A stretch of DNA of 64,000 nt, taken from assembly GCF_025822605.1 (NCBI RefSeq), contig NZ_JACKTY010000028.1, forward strand, positions 124,555 to 188,554, written 5' to 3'. A program made the translations under genes and the position numbers. This DNA comes from Mycolicibacterium komossense. GTDB lineage: Bacteria > Actinomycetota > Actinomycetes > Mycobacteriales > Mycobacteriaceae. The first letter of the stretch is position 1. Every line of letters begins with the position of its first letter. Below the pieces are notes generated by a model. That model did no database searches. It was not told the origin of the DNA and saw only the letters and a list, made by a program, of their open reading frames with translations. Shown piece by piece: positions 8,150 to 17,041 of this stretch.

Positions 8150-8161
8150 CGCATAAATGCG
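8150..8161. promoter_or_regulatory. CGCAT-AA-ATGCG dyad, candidate Fur-family operator
   Basis: A perfect 5-2-5 inverted repeat 32-43 bases upstream of the Fur-family gene, extendable by one further matched pair across a mismatch. The position in the gene's own promoter suggests autoregulation. Confidence 0.45.
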
Positions 8162-8190
8162 GATAAGCGGTCACCGGGGAGCACGCACAC

Positions 8191-9003
8191 TCACCCGCCT
8201 GAGCGGCCGCGAGTCTGGCCTGCCAGCCGCGTTCTTTCGTGGATCAGATTGGCCTCGAGCAGTAGCATCCGGTCGTCCAGAACGTCTTTCGGCGATCCGT
8301 CCGTCAAGATTGTGTGATCCTCGCCGAAGACGATGCAGCGGTCGGCAAGGCGGTCGAGGCTGTCGAGGTCGTGGGTCGCCAGCACGATGGTCTTGCCTGC
8401 CGTGGCGAGTTCTTCGATCAACCCGGTCAGCCACTCGGAGGTCCGTGGGTCGAGCGCTGCGGTCGGCTCGTCGAAGAGCAACACCTCGGGGTTCATCGTG
8501 AGCACCGTTCCGATGGCAACCCGTTTCTTCTGGCCCCCGGAGAGCTGGAACGGCGCCCGATCGACCAGGTCTTCGATCCCCAGCAGACGAAGAACGTCAT
8601 CCACGCGGCCAGCTGTCTCAGCGCGATCCAGGCCGAGCTGCAGCGGCCCGAAGGCGAGTTCGTCGCGCACGGTCGGCGAGAAGACCTGGGCGTCGCTGTT
8701 CTGGAAGACGAAACCGATCCGGGATCGAAAGCCCATGTTCATCTGTTCGTCCTCGAGGGTGTCCTCGGTGACGGGTTCGCCGAACGCGGTGTAGCCGCCG
8801 CTGTCCGGGAACACCAGGCCGTCGAGGACTTTGAGAAGCGTCGACTTTCCGCATCCGTTCGCACCCAACAGTGCGACCTTCTCCCCTGCCGCAACCGTCA
8901 ACGACACGCCCGCGAGCGCTTCGAACTTCCCGAGGTAGCGGTAGACGAGGTCGGTGCACGCGAGGATCGGCCCCGAGTTTTCAGCCGACAAGGAAGCGCT
9001 CAC
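8191..9003 (-). CDS. cbiO: ECF transporter ATPase CbiO/NikO
   Basis: 270 residues. Walker A (GANGCGKST, residues 47-55), Q-loop (FVFQNSDAQVF), signature (LSGGQKKRVA) and Walker B (VLLFDEPTAALD) are all present, so the ATPase should be active. It energises uptake of nickel or cobalt together with the membrane proteins encoded just upstream. Its start overlaps the cbiQ stop by 23 bases. One ATPase gene serves the whole transporter, as is usual for group I ECF systems for metals. Confidence 0.92.
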   Translation of the reverse strand: MSASLSAENSGPILACTDLVYRYLGKFEALAGVSLTVAAGEKVALLGANGCGKSTLLKVLDGLVFPDSGGYTAFGEPVTEDTLEDEQMNMGFRSRIGFVFQNSDAQVFSPTVRDELAFGPLQLGLDRAETAGRVDDVLRLLGIEDLVDRAPFQLSGGQKKRVAIGTVLTMNPEVLLFDEPTAALDPRTSEWLTGLIEELATAGKTIVLATHDLDSLDRLADRCIVFGEDHTILTDGSPKDVLDDRMLLLEANLIHERTRLAGQTRGRSGG

Positions 9004-9919
9004 CGATCAACAGCGCGGCGCCAAACGCGGCAACGCCGGCGGCGAACAGCAGTTCCGCTCGGGCAGGTCTCGATTGGGTGAGAACCCTTACGTCACCACG
9101 ATAACCACGCGAGACCATCGCCTGATGCACCTCTTCGGAGAGCGCCAACGACTTTCCGATCAACGCACCGGCGGAAGCGAAGACGAATTTGCGGGCGGCT
9201 CCGTCGTGCTTCTCTGCGCCGACCGTGCGCGCCTTGCGGGCCTCGTACATGTCCGTCACCGTACCGAGCAGCAAGAACAGGTATCGGTACGCCATCCCGA
9301 TGATCAGCACGAACATGCGTGGCACTCCCAGCGCGCGCAAGGACGCCAGCAGCCGGGTCCACGGAGTCGTGAGCGTCAGGAGAATCACCAGGCTGATGGA
9401 CGACGCGACGCGACAGATGACCAGTAGCGCGGACACCAGTCCCTGCTGGGTGATTCCTTGCGGCTGGCCGTTCCAGTGCCACAGAGTCAGTATCACGTCA
9501 CCTCGGGTGACGATGCTCAGAGTAGCTGGTATCAGGACGAATCCGGTGAAGATGGGGACGAAGAGCCAGACCCGTTTGACGAAGAACCCGAGTGGCAGCG
9601 CGCTGCTCGCGGCGAGCACCAAGGTGCTTGCGTAGAGCACCAGGAGCGCAGGTATGGAGTGCAGCAAGGCTCCGACGACCAGCAACCCGAACAGCGAGAC
9701 CAGCTTGACCCGCGGGTCGATCCGTTGCAGCAGCCCGCTCTGCTCCGACGTGTCGTCGCTGAACATCACCTGCCGCAGCAGATCAGCACCGCCGGTGAGG
9801 GTCTTCTCGACGTAGGAACCCTTGCGGCGCTTGCCGATACATCCGCACGGGCACAGAGCAACCTCGCGGTTGAGCAGCCAGTCCGGTGCGGACGCATCGG
9901 TAGATGCCACCGCCGTCAT
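8981..9919 (-). CDS. cbiQ: ECF transporter T component CbiQ/NikQ
   Basis: 312 residues. After about residue 65 the protein has the hydrophobic T-component fold with IDPRVKL near its start and a cytoplasmic coupling region containing MYEARKARTVG and a second arginine motif (VSRGYRG), the sites that dock on the ATPase. The first 65 residues are an unusual hydrophilic extension with CPCGCIGKRRKGSYVEKTL, a cysteine cluster that could bind metal. Its start overlaps the stop of cbiM (ATGA-type). Confidence 0.88.
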   Translation of the reverse strand: MTAVASTDASAPDWLLNREVALCPCGCIGKRRKGSYVEKTLTGGADLLRQVMFSDDTSEQSGLLQRIDPRVKLVSLFGLLVVGALLHSIPALLVLYASTLVLAASSALPLGFFVKRVWLFVPIFTGFVLIPATLSIVTRGDVILTLWHWNGQPQGITQQGLVSALLVICRVASSISLVILLTLTTPWTRLLASLRALGVPRMFVLIIGMAYRYLFLLLGTVTDMYEARKARTVGAEKHDGAARKFVFASAGALIGKSLALSEEVHQAMVSRGYRGDVRVLTQSRPARAELLFAAGVAAFGAALLIGERFLVG

Positions 9920-11007
9920 GCAGAGGTCTCCGCCGGCGTATCGACGTCGCTCTGGTCACCTGTTCTGCGCCCCGTGACCGCCTGCACTGCGCGCACGATG
10001 AGGTACACCGCGGCGCCGACAACGACGATTCCCACGAGCGCAGACACCAGGTAACCAATGCTCGGGTGCGAGCCGTCGGAGAAGCCGTAGTCGCCGAGCA
10101 GCGTGTGGTGCCAGAACCCGGCGTACTTCGCCAGCCCGGCGGGGATGGCCTTCAAGCCAAACTTTCCGAGGTCGAGGTCTTCTGGAGCAGCTTCACCAAA
10201 CGCTCCCCCGGGCGCCAGCAGACCCAACGGTGTGAGTATCACCAAGACCGCCATCGCGCTCGCCGCTACCACGATGGGTCGCACCTTGGGCCGCGGTGCC
10301 GGATCTCCATCGGCGTCGACCGGAACTCCCGGGTTATTCACTTGGAGCAGAGGCACATTGGCCCGCTGCAGGTAGGCGACGACGCCGCCGGTGATCAACG
10401 CTTCGACGACACCGGCAACCACCATGTGTGCCAACAACATCGCCGGAACCGACTGCGAAAGATGGTAGGGCGAATACAGCGGAGTCCCCGATGCGTCATG
10501 AAAGAAGATGGGCTGGATGCCGAGTTCGATGCCGCAGCACAGCGCGGCCGTAGTGAGCCCGACGTAGCCACCGACGGCGGCGGCCACAACGCGCCGCCCC
10601 GAGGTCAGCGTGCTTCCACGGGAGACGAGGCGGTAGACGCCGTAGGCCACGAACGGCAACACGACGGCCATATTGAACACGTTGACGCCGTAGCTGAGCA
10701 CCCCACCGTCCCCGAACAGCAGGGCCTGGAAGGCCAACGCGACGGCGACGGCGATCATCGCGGCCCACGGTCCCAGTAGGACGGCTACCAGCGCCCCACC
10801 CACGGCATGTGCGGTGGTGCCGTCCGGGATCGGCACGTTGAACATCATCGTCAGGAAGCAGACCGCCGACAGCATCGCCAGCGTAGGCACCTGCCGAGTT
10901 TTGACCACCTTCTTCACCCGCACGGAAGCAACGGCAAGCAGCGGGACCGCGACGGCCAAGCCGACCGCGCACGTCGCAGGAGACAGATAGCCGTCCGGAA
11001 TGTGCAT
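9916..11007 (-). CDS. cbiM: Nickel/cobalt ECF substrate-binding protein CbiM fused to CbiN
   Basis: 363 residues. The protein must begin MHIPDGYLSP because in this family the amino terminus and His2 bind the metal; the ATG at 11007 gives this, with a GAGGAG Shine-Dalgarno nine bases upstream, whereas the ATG at 11016 sits directly on that element. Residues 1-215 carry the CbiM membrane fold. The C-terminal third has two spans around an extracytoplasmic loop (APEDLDLGKFGL, KYAGFWHHTLLGDYGF), matching the small CbiN/NikN subunit fused in one chain. Transport of Ni or Co is certain at family level; the Nur-like site upstream favours nickel. Confidence 0.9.
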   Translation of the reverse strand: MHIPDGYLSPATCAVGLAVAVPLLAVASVRVKKVVKTRQVPTLAMLSAVCFLTMMFNVPIPDGTTAHAVGGALVAVLLGPWAAMIAVAVALAFQALLFGDGGVLSYGVNVFNMAVVLPFVAYGVYRLVSRGSTLTSGRRVVAAAVGGYVGLTTAALCCGIELGIQPIFFHDASGTPLYSPYHLSQSVPAMLLAHMVVAGVVEALITGGVVAYLQRANVPLLQVNNPGVPVDADGDPAPRPKVRPIVVAASAMAVLVILTPLGLLAPGGAFGEAAPEDLDLGKFGLKAIPAGLAKYAGFWHHTLLGDYGFSDGSHPSIGYLVSALVGIVVVGAAVYLIVRAVQAVTGRRTGDQSDVDTPAETSA

Positions 11008-11034
11008 CCCGTCCATCTCCTCGGTACGTACTAC

Positions 11035-11051
11035 TTGCCAATGACTTGCAG
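11035..11051. promoter_or_regulatory. TTGCCA-N5-TTGCAG, candidate Nur-type operator
   Basis: Two TTGC-type half-sites separated by five bases lie 28 bases upstream of the cbiM start. The arrangement resembles the Nur box described in Streptomyces (two six-base half-sites, N5 spacer, second half ttGCaA); the second half fits better than the first. A Fur-family gene closes the same cluster. Confidence 0.4.
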
Positions 11052-11244
11052 GACGCTACGCCCCAACAGCACCCATGCGTCCCGGGCGCCAACATTCACA
11101 GCAGACTGGCAGTCGCCGCGGTGGTCTCCGACGACACGAGCATCGAATCACGCACCGGTATCAATACGCATGCGATCGGGTTTCGATGACCGCTGCCTCA
11201 CATGTCGTTGACCGGACCCAAGGTTGGGTGGCTACCTTTCCGCC

Positions 11245-12033
11245 ATGCAAGACGACCAATCGCGCGGGTGCCGAGGCGACCGCCCCACTCGGCGCACCGT
11301 ACTCAGGTACGCAGCCAGCGCACCAGTGTTGTTGACCCTGAATACGATCCCCTTACTCAACACTCCGGCAGCCAGGGCCACGTCGAGCCTCGCAGGCAAG
11401 ATCGTCTTCCTCGATCCCGGGCACAACGGCGCCAACGATGCCTCCATCAACCGACAGGTGCCCACCGGTCGCGGTGGGACCAAGGAATGCCAAACCACCG
11501 GCACCACAACCGATGGCGGGTACCCCGAACACTCCTTCAACTGGGACACCGTGCTACGCATCCGGGCCGAACTCAGTCAACTCGGAGTACGCACCGCCAT
11601 GTCGCGCGGTGACGACGATGCGCTGGGGCCCTGCGTCGACCAGCGCGCCGAAATGGCCAACGCCCTTCGCCCGGACGCGATCGTCAGTATCCACGCCGAC
11701 GGCGGACCGACGGATGGGCGCGGGTTTCACGTCAACTACTCCAACCCGCCGCTCAACGACGCACAGTCCGGGCCTGCGCCGAGATTCGCCACCGTCATGC
11801 GCGACCAGTTGGTCTCCGCCGGAATGCAACCCTCCACCTACCGCGGCACCGACGGCCTCTACGGACGCGCCGACCTGGCCGGCCTCAACCTCGCCCAGTA
11901 CCCGTCGATTCTCATCGAGATGGGCAACATGAAGAACACCGAGGATGCCGCCGTCTTGAGCTCCGTCGACGGCAGGAGGAGTTATGCGGCTGCCGTCACC
12001 CGGGGAATCGCGACGTACTTGGCGTCGACCTGA
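11245..12033 (+). CDS. Exported N-acetylmuramoyl-L-alanine amidase
   Basis: 262 residues from ATG 11245; a TTG at 11224 is also in frame but less likely. The N-terminus has a twin-arginine-like RRTVLRYA followed by a hydrophobic stretch and APAARA-type processing region. The mature part is an amidase_3 domain with the zinc ligands in FLDPGHNG, PEHSFNW and SIHADG, and the catalytic glutamate in ILIEMGNM. It resembles the mycobacterial amidase Ami1 (Rv3717), which cleaves peptide stems from peptidoglycan during cell separation, and like it lacks a separate wall-binding domain. Confidence 0.88.
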   Translation: MQDDQSRGCRGDRPTRRTVLRYAASAPVLLTLNTIPLLNTPAARATSSLAGKIVFLDPGHNGANDASINRQVPTGRGGTKECQTTGTTTDGGYPEHSFNWDTVLRIRAELSQLGVRTAMSRGDDDALGPCVDQRAEMANALRPDAIVSIHADGGPTDGRGFHVNYSNPPLNDAQSGPAPRFATVMRDQLVSAGMQPSTYRGTDGLYGRADLAGLNLAQYPSILIEMGNMKNTEDAAVLSSVDGRRSYAAAVTRGIATYLAST

Positions 12034-12098
12034 CCCGCGCCTGCTCAGTTGGTGTTAGCGGGTATCACCGGGCCTGTTTCGTGAGAAGGTAGGCCGGG

Positions 12099-13541
12099 AT
12101 GGACAACTCATCGAAAAGCGCCGGTGGCGCCAAGGCGGCCGCCGGCCACACCGTGCTCGCGGAGGTCGACGGTGGGTCCTACCGCTCGTTGCGGCAGCGA
12201 CCCGTGACGAGAGCAGAACGTTATGCGCTGGGCAAAAGGCTCCGAGAGAAGGTGCCGCGCAGTTCATTAGCCGAGTGGACACCTCCAGGAGACCGGCCAG
12301 ACCCGGTAGCCCTGATCAATCTCAGTCACCAGGGCAGAGTCCACCGGCTCATCCCGATCCGGGTTGGCCGAATGATCGCCTCCCCCTACGGCTTTCTTCG
12401 CGGCACCGCCGTGGTGATGGCCGAGGATGTCGCGCACCTGCCCTCCACCGGGATCACGCCCGTGGTGTGCGGCGATTCCCACCTGGGCAATTTCGGCTTT
12501 TACGCGTCACCGGAACGCGATCTGGTCATCGACCTCAACGACTTCGACGAGGCGCACCCGGGCGGTTGGGAATGGGACCTGCGGCGACTGGTGGCCAGTA
12601 TCTGGGTGGCGGGCCGAGAGAACGGAGCGTCGGAACAGCACTGTGAGGACGCAGTGCTGTCCTGCGTGGCGGCCTACCGCCACGAGTTGCGCAGGTTGGC
12701 CGACCTGCCACTGTTCACCCGCGCCTTCGTCCGGCTGGACGTCGACCGGCTGGCTGCCGAGACGGCCGGCCCGCTGCAGGCGGAGGTGGCCCGTTCCGCG
12801 GAGCGGGCGCGCTCCCGGACCGGTGACCGGGCGTTGCCGCGCTTCACCCATGAAGTCGACGGCGTCCGGAAGATCATCGCGGAACCGCCGCTGATCACGC
12901 GGCTGCCCGAACGCGAGGCGGAGCTGCTGGCGCAGGCCCTGGACGATTATCTGGAAACTCTGTCCCCGTATTGGCGTCGGGTACTCGGCGGCTACACGCT
13001 GCTCGATGTCGCGCACAAGGTCGTCGGGGTCGGTAGCGTCGGACTGCGCGCCTACGTCGCGCTCCTCGAGGGCTCCTCGCCCGAAGACGTGGTGTTCCTA
13101 CAGCTCAAGCAGGCCCGCCGATCGGTGCTGGCACGCTATGTGCACGGCGAGTCGGCGTGGCATGCGCATCAAGGCCAACGAGTTGTGGAGTACCAGCAGT
13201 CGCTGCAGACGGTCAGTGATCCGCTGCTGGGGTGGACCACGATGGCCGGCCGGCAGTACTACGTGCGACAGTTCCGAAATATGAAGGGCCGCATCCCACT
13301 TGATGCCATCGACGCCTCCACTCTCGAGGATTACGCCGCCGTCGTGGGGCAGCTGCTGGCCAAAGGACATGCCCGAACCAGCGGTGCCTCGATGATCGCC
13401 GGATACATGGGACATTCCGATCGCGTGGACAAGGCATTGGCTGTGTTCGCGCGGCGGTATGCCGACCAGACCGAAGCCGACCATGCCGCACTCGTGGCAG
13501 CCGTCGAGCGCGGATTGCTGCCGGTGGAACGCGGGATCTGA
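12099..13541 (+). CDS. DUF2252 protein with kinase-like motifs
   Basis: 480 residues, typical for DUF2252. The family signature GDSHLGNFG (about residue 125) and the downstream IDLNDFDEA resemble the catalytic HxxN and metal-binding DxD of aminoglycoside-phosphotransferase-type kinases, followed by a WDLRRL helix. No signal peptide or membrane span is present, so it is cytoplasmic. The substrate of the family is not known. It is followed within ten bases by the secreted hydrolase gene, but their functions have no evident connection. Confidence 0.8.
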   Translation: MDNSSKSAGGAKAAAGHTVLAEVDGGSYRSLRQRPVTRAERYALGKRLREKVPRSSLAEWTPPGDRPDPVALINLSHQGRVHRLIPIRVGRMIASPYGFLRGTAVVMAEDVAHLPSTGITPVVCGDSHLGNFGFYASPERDLVIDLNDFDEAHPGGWEWDLRRLVASIWVAGRENGASEQHCEDAVLSCVAAYRHELRRLADLPLFTRAFVRLDVDRLAAETAGPLQAEVARSAERARSRTGDRALPRFTHEVDGVRKIIAEPPLITRLPEREAELLAQALDDYLETLSPYWRRVLGGYTLLDVAHKVVGVGSVGLRAYVALLEGSSPEDVVFLQLKQARRSVLARYVHGESAWHAHQGQRVVEYQQSLQTVSDPLLGWTTMAGRQYYVRQFRNMKGRIPLDAIDASTLEDYAAVVGQLLAKGHARTSGASMIAGYMGHSDRVDKALAVFARRYADQTEADHAALVAAVERGLLPVERGI

Positions 13542-13550
13542 CGGAGTCTG

Positions 13551-15755
13551 GTGGGTATGGGGGCAGCGGCGTACGTGGGACGGGTCGGCGGTTTGGCGGC
13601 AGCCCTGGGGATCGGTGCCGCAGTGCTGTACGGCTGCGGTGCGGCATCCGCCGACACGGGTGCACCCTCCGGTTCGGCATCGTCCTCGGCGAGTGCAGGC
13701 TCGGACTCGAAGTCGGGGAGTACCACAGCCGGAAAGCCCCGAGCCGCAACCACTGTCGCCAAGGCCGGGGCGAGGGCGCCAGGCGCATACAGCACCAGAA
13801 CCGCAGCGGTACCCGCCACCTCGACAGCCGGCACCACTGTCGACTCCGCACCAGCCACCGGTCATCTGGTCGACAGGGCAGCCGCGCCCATCGTGAGCCT
13901 GACCATCCCCTCCACCGACGGCGCTCCGACAACGCCGCCCTTGGACGTGGCGGCGACGTGGTCCACCCTGGCTGTGGCGCGCAAACACACCGAGAGTGGC
14001 GCCCGCCCTCCCACCTCGATCGCCGCGAACAGCGGGCCGGTGTCCGCAGCCCTCACTACGGAGGCCGCGAACGTCGTAGTCACACCGGCCGCACTACCCG
14101 GCGTCGCCGTCACCCAGACGCCGCCACTGGCCTTCTTGCAACGCATCCCAGTGCTTGGGCCGGTCTTGGTGACACCGATCGTCGCGTTCATCCACCAGAT
14201 CCCGATCTTCGGCGATCTGGTGCATCCGTTCGTCGGCTACCCGGTGGACCCGAGCGCACCGGCCAACGCGCCGGTCGCCCGCGACATCAAGCTGACCTCA
14301 TTCGACGGCACCCAGATCTATGTGCACTTCATGCCCGCCACAGGACTGCAAGCCGGGCAACAAGCTCCCACGATCCTGGCGGGGCCCGGTCTCGGCATGC
14401 CCGGCAGCACCAGCCTCGATGGCACGCCGTTCGACGGCATCCTGACCGATTTCCTGGGCGCAGTGCAGGTCGGCACTCTGCGCAATGCCGGTTACAACGT
14501 CGTCACCTGGGATCCGCGCGGTGAATACAACTCCGGCGGGGAACTGGAGCTCGACTCCCCCGACTTCGAGGCCCGCGACGTCTCGGCCATCGTGAGCTGG
14601 ATGGCCACCCAACCGGAGGTTCAGCTCGACGCTCCTGGCGACCCACGCTTCGGGATGGTCGGCGCCTCCTATGGCGGTGGTGTCCAGTGGGTGACAGCGG
14701 CCACGGACCACCGGGTAGACGCGATTGTTCCGGCCATCTCATGGAACACACTGAACTCCTCGCTCTATCCGAACCAAGCCTTCAAGAGCGGTTGGGGATC
14801 TCTGCTGACCGCCGTCCTGGTGGCGACGCTGGCCCGGCCGAATCCGGCGATCTACCCGGCGGCGATCTACGGCCTGCTGACCGGAAGCTTGACTCCGGAG
14901 CAGCGGGACCTGCTGACCGCGCGCGGTCCCGCCGCACTCGTCGGCGACGTCACCGCGCCGACCCTGATCATCCAGGGCACTGTCGACACACTGTTCACGC
15001 TGCAGGAAGCGAATCTGAATGCATTGACCTTGATCAATGCCGGCGTACCCACCAAGGTCGTATGGTTCTGCGGCGGCCACGGGCTGTGCACGAACAACCT
15101 GTTCGACCCCACCGACGGCAACCTGATCACGGCGGACACCCTCGCCTGGCTCGCGCGCTACGTCAAGCAAGACCAGAGCGCGGTCACCGGCCCTCAGTTC
15201 GAGTGGGTCGACCAGAGTGGGCAGTACTACTCGTCGAGCAGCTACCCGGCATCGGCAGGAACCCCAATCAGCGCGTCGAGTAACAGCATTGGCACTATGC
15301 CGTTGCTGCCCTTCATCGGCGGTTCTGGCCCGCTGTTGCTGGTTGCACCCATCGGTGGGACACGGGCGTTGAATGCCTACAACCTCACCGTCCCGGCGCC
15401 CACCAGCACGACGTATATCGTCGGCGCACCACAGCTGAGCCTGACCTATTCCGGCCAGGGAATCAGCAGCCACGTCTACGCCCAACTCGTCGATGACACC
15501 ACCGGCCAGGTGCTCGGAAATCAGATCACGCCGATCCCGGTGACGTTGGACGGCCAGCCTCACACCGTCAACATCACGCTGCAACCAGTGGCCGAGACCC
15601 TGCAACCCGGGCACACGGTCACCCTGCAGCTGGTCGCCTCGTCGGCGGATTACCAAACCCTCTGGACCGCAGGCGCACTCACGGTATCGCACATCCAGAT
15701 CACCCTGCCCACAGTCGACGACGCGGTAGTGGTCGCCTCGGTCATGCCGAGGTAG
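13551..15755 (+). CDS. Secreted alpha/beta-hydrolase (X-Pro dipeptidyl-peptidase/CocE-like)
   Basis: 734 residues from GTG 13551 (ATG 13557 is two codons on). The N-terminus has a signal sequence (GGLAAALGIGAAVLYGCG, ending near ASA) and then a serine/threonine/alanine-rich, probably disordered linker of about 130 residues. The hydrolase domain (about 220-560) shows the nucleophile motif GASYGGG with Ser373, an acid in GTVDTLF (Asp479) and a histidine in GGHG (His510). The last 190 residues form a beta-rich domain like the jelly-roll of S15/CocE hydrolases. Substrate unknown; esterase, peptidase or lipase activity at the cell surface is plausible. Confidence 0.75.
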   Translation: MGMGAAAYVGRVGGLAAALGIGAAVLYGCGAASADTGAPSGSASSSASAGSDSKSGSTTAGKPRAATTVAKAGARAPGAYSTRTAAVPATSTAGTTVDSAPATGHLVDRAAAPIVSLTIPSTDGAPTTPPLDVAATWSTLAVARKHTESGARPPTSIAANSGPVSAALTTEAANVVVTPAALPGVAVTQTPPLAFLQRIPVLGPVLVTPIVAFIHQIPIFGDLVHPFVGYPVDPSAPANAPVARDIKLTSFDGTQIYVHFMPATGLQAGQQAPTILAGPGLGMPGSTSLDGTPFDGILTDFLGAVQVGTLRNAGYNVVTWDPRGEYNSGGELELDSPDFEARDVSAIVSWMATQPEVQLDAPGDPRFGMVGASYGGGVQWVTAATDHRVDAIVPAISWNTLNSSLYPNQAFKSGWGSLLTAVLVATLARPNPAIYPAAIYGLLTGSLTPEQRDLLTARGPAALVGDVTAPTLIIQGTVDTLFTLQEANLNALTLINAGVPTKVVWFCGGHGLCTNNLFDPTDGNLITADTLAWLARYVKQDQSAVTGPQFEWVDQSGQYYSSSSYPASAGTPISASSNSIGTMPLLPFIGGSGPLLLVAPIGGTRALNAYNLTVPAPTSTTYIVGAPQLSLTYSGQGISSHVYAQLVDDTTGQVLGNQITPIPVTLDGQPHTVNITLQPVAETLQPGHTVTLQLVASSADYQTLWTAGALTVSHIQITLPTVDDAVVVASVMPR

Positions 15756-15765
15756 CGTCCCACTC

Positions 15766-16647
15766 GTGAGCGAAGGCCCCAACCCGCTTGCCGTCCGTCG
15801 ACGGCTCGAAGAGCGCTATCGTCAGCTGGCGGCGGCACGCCAAGTCCGTCCGGCGGCGGCGATCATCACCCGGTTCAACGAGATCGACGGCAGCACCCTG
15901 GGCATTCTCGTGTCGGTTCAGCTGTTCACCACCGTCATCCCGTTGATCATCATGGGGTTCAGCTATTTGACGGGTTTCGCCGACAACGCCAGTCCCGGAA
16001 CGGTGTTCAGTCGCGCTCTCGGCCTGGTGGCACCGCTGACCGACCATGTGCGCGACGCCTTTGGACATTCGTCGGGGCTGAGATCCAGCTGGACCTTCGT
16101 CGGCGTCGCCGGCTTCCTGATATGGGTGATCCCGATGGGGACGACGATCGCCGGGGTCTTCGCGAAAGCCTGGCGCCGTGAGCAATTCGGCTTGGTCGGC
16201 AAGGTCTGGCGCGGTGTCGCGTGGTTCGCGCTATATCTGGCGATGATCGGCTTCCGGGAGCGAATTGCATTCGGCGGCGATCACCACGGCCTCCTGCGAG
16301 TGGTTCGCTTCGTGGCCTCACTCATCCCGGTCTGGATCTTCTGGTCGTTGACGCCGATGCTGCTGGTCCGCGATGGCGGCCGCGGCCGGAAGTATGTGGT
16401 GCTTGCCGGCCTGGCCGGCGTTGTCATCGACGGAACCATCATTCCGATCGCCGCCCGGATCGTGTTCCCCCGCCTGCTCAACGGATGGGACGAGTTGGGC
16501 CCGATTGGGGTGGCGATGGCGCTGTTGACCTGGTGCGGGGTCATCGGCACGGCCTGGGTGGTCACGGCCTGCGTGGGAGCGGTGCTGTGGGAGCGGTCCG
16601 CCCCGTCCCAGACTGTCATCGAGTCGCAAGAAGACGACCTGACCTGA
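15766..16647 (+). CDS. YihY/BrkB-like integral membrane protein
   Basis: 293 residues from GTG 15766, ten bases after the hydrolase gene. A positively charged N-terminal helix precedes about six hydrophobic spans, including TLGILVSVQLFTTVIPLII and IGVAMALLTWCGVIGTAW, with the spacing seen in YihY/virulence factor BrkB-type proteins. No catalytic motifs are apparent. The family's transport or envelope role is not settled, and the match is by overall topology. Confidence 0.55.
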   Translation: MSEGPNPLAVRRRLEERYRQLAAARQVRPAAAIITRFNEIDGSTLGILVSVQLFTTVIPLIIMGFSYLTGFADNASPGTVFSRALGLVAPLTDHVRDAFGHSSGLRSSWTFVGVAGFLIWVIPMGTTIAGVFAKAWRREQFGLVGKVWRGVAWFALYLAMIGFRERIAFGGDHHGLLRVVRFVASLIPVWIFWSLTPMLLVRDGGRGRKYVVLAGLAGVVIDGTIIPIAARIVFPRLLNGWDELGPIGVAMALLTWCGVIGTAWVVTACVGAVLWERSAPSQTVIESQEDDLT

Positions 16648-16789
16648 AAATCCGGCCGGACGAAGACGACCCCGGCCGCACGTTCGTCCGCCCACCCGAG
16701 CGCGGTGCGCATTTGACGAATTCCGCTGCCACCCCACCGGCAGCAGGTGTTCACTGTGAGATATCGCAGAATCGAGCGAGGTGAGGCTG

Positions 16790-17017
16790 ATGGCACCAGG
16801 TGACTTGTTCGCCAAGATCCCGTTGATCGGCATGTGCATGGTGTTCTTGGCGATGGCAATCGTCGCGGTGACCGCCTACCTGCACGCCGGCTGGTATTCG
16901 ATCATCGGTTATGCGATCGCTGCGGTGATCGCGGTTGTCGGATTCGTCCTCACCTTCCGCGACGTGTCCGACAATTCACCACCGGCCGCCGGCGATCGTG
17001 ACGCCCGCCGACCCTGA
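16790..17017 (+). CDS. Small membrane protein
   Basis: 75 residues from ATG 16790 (GTG 16781 in frame adds three). Two hydrophobic spans (IGMCMVFLAMAIVAVTAYL and YAIAAVIAVVGFVLTF) separated by a short turn, then a polar proline- and aspartate-rich tail. It precedes the permease gene by 24 bases on the same strand and may be a small accessory subunit or simply co-transcribed. No family is recognised. Confidence 0.5.
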   Translation: MAPGDLFAKIPLIGMCMVFLAMAIVAVTAYLHAGWYSIIGYAIAAVIAVVGFVLTFRDVSDNSPPAAGDRDARRP

Positions 17018-17041
17018 TCATTAGTGGGAGGACATGACCAG

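Noticed and set aside
11008..11244. Cobalamin riboswitch upstream of cbiM
   Set aside because: The conserved B12-box core was not found; the promoter has TTGC half-sites instead.
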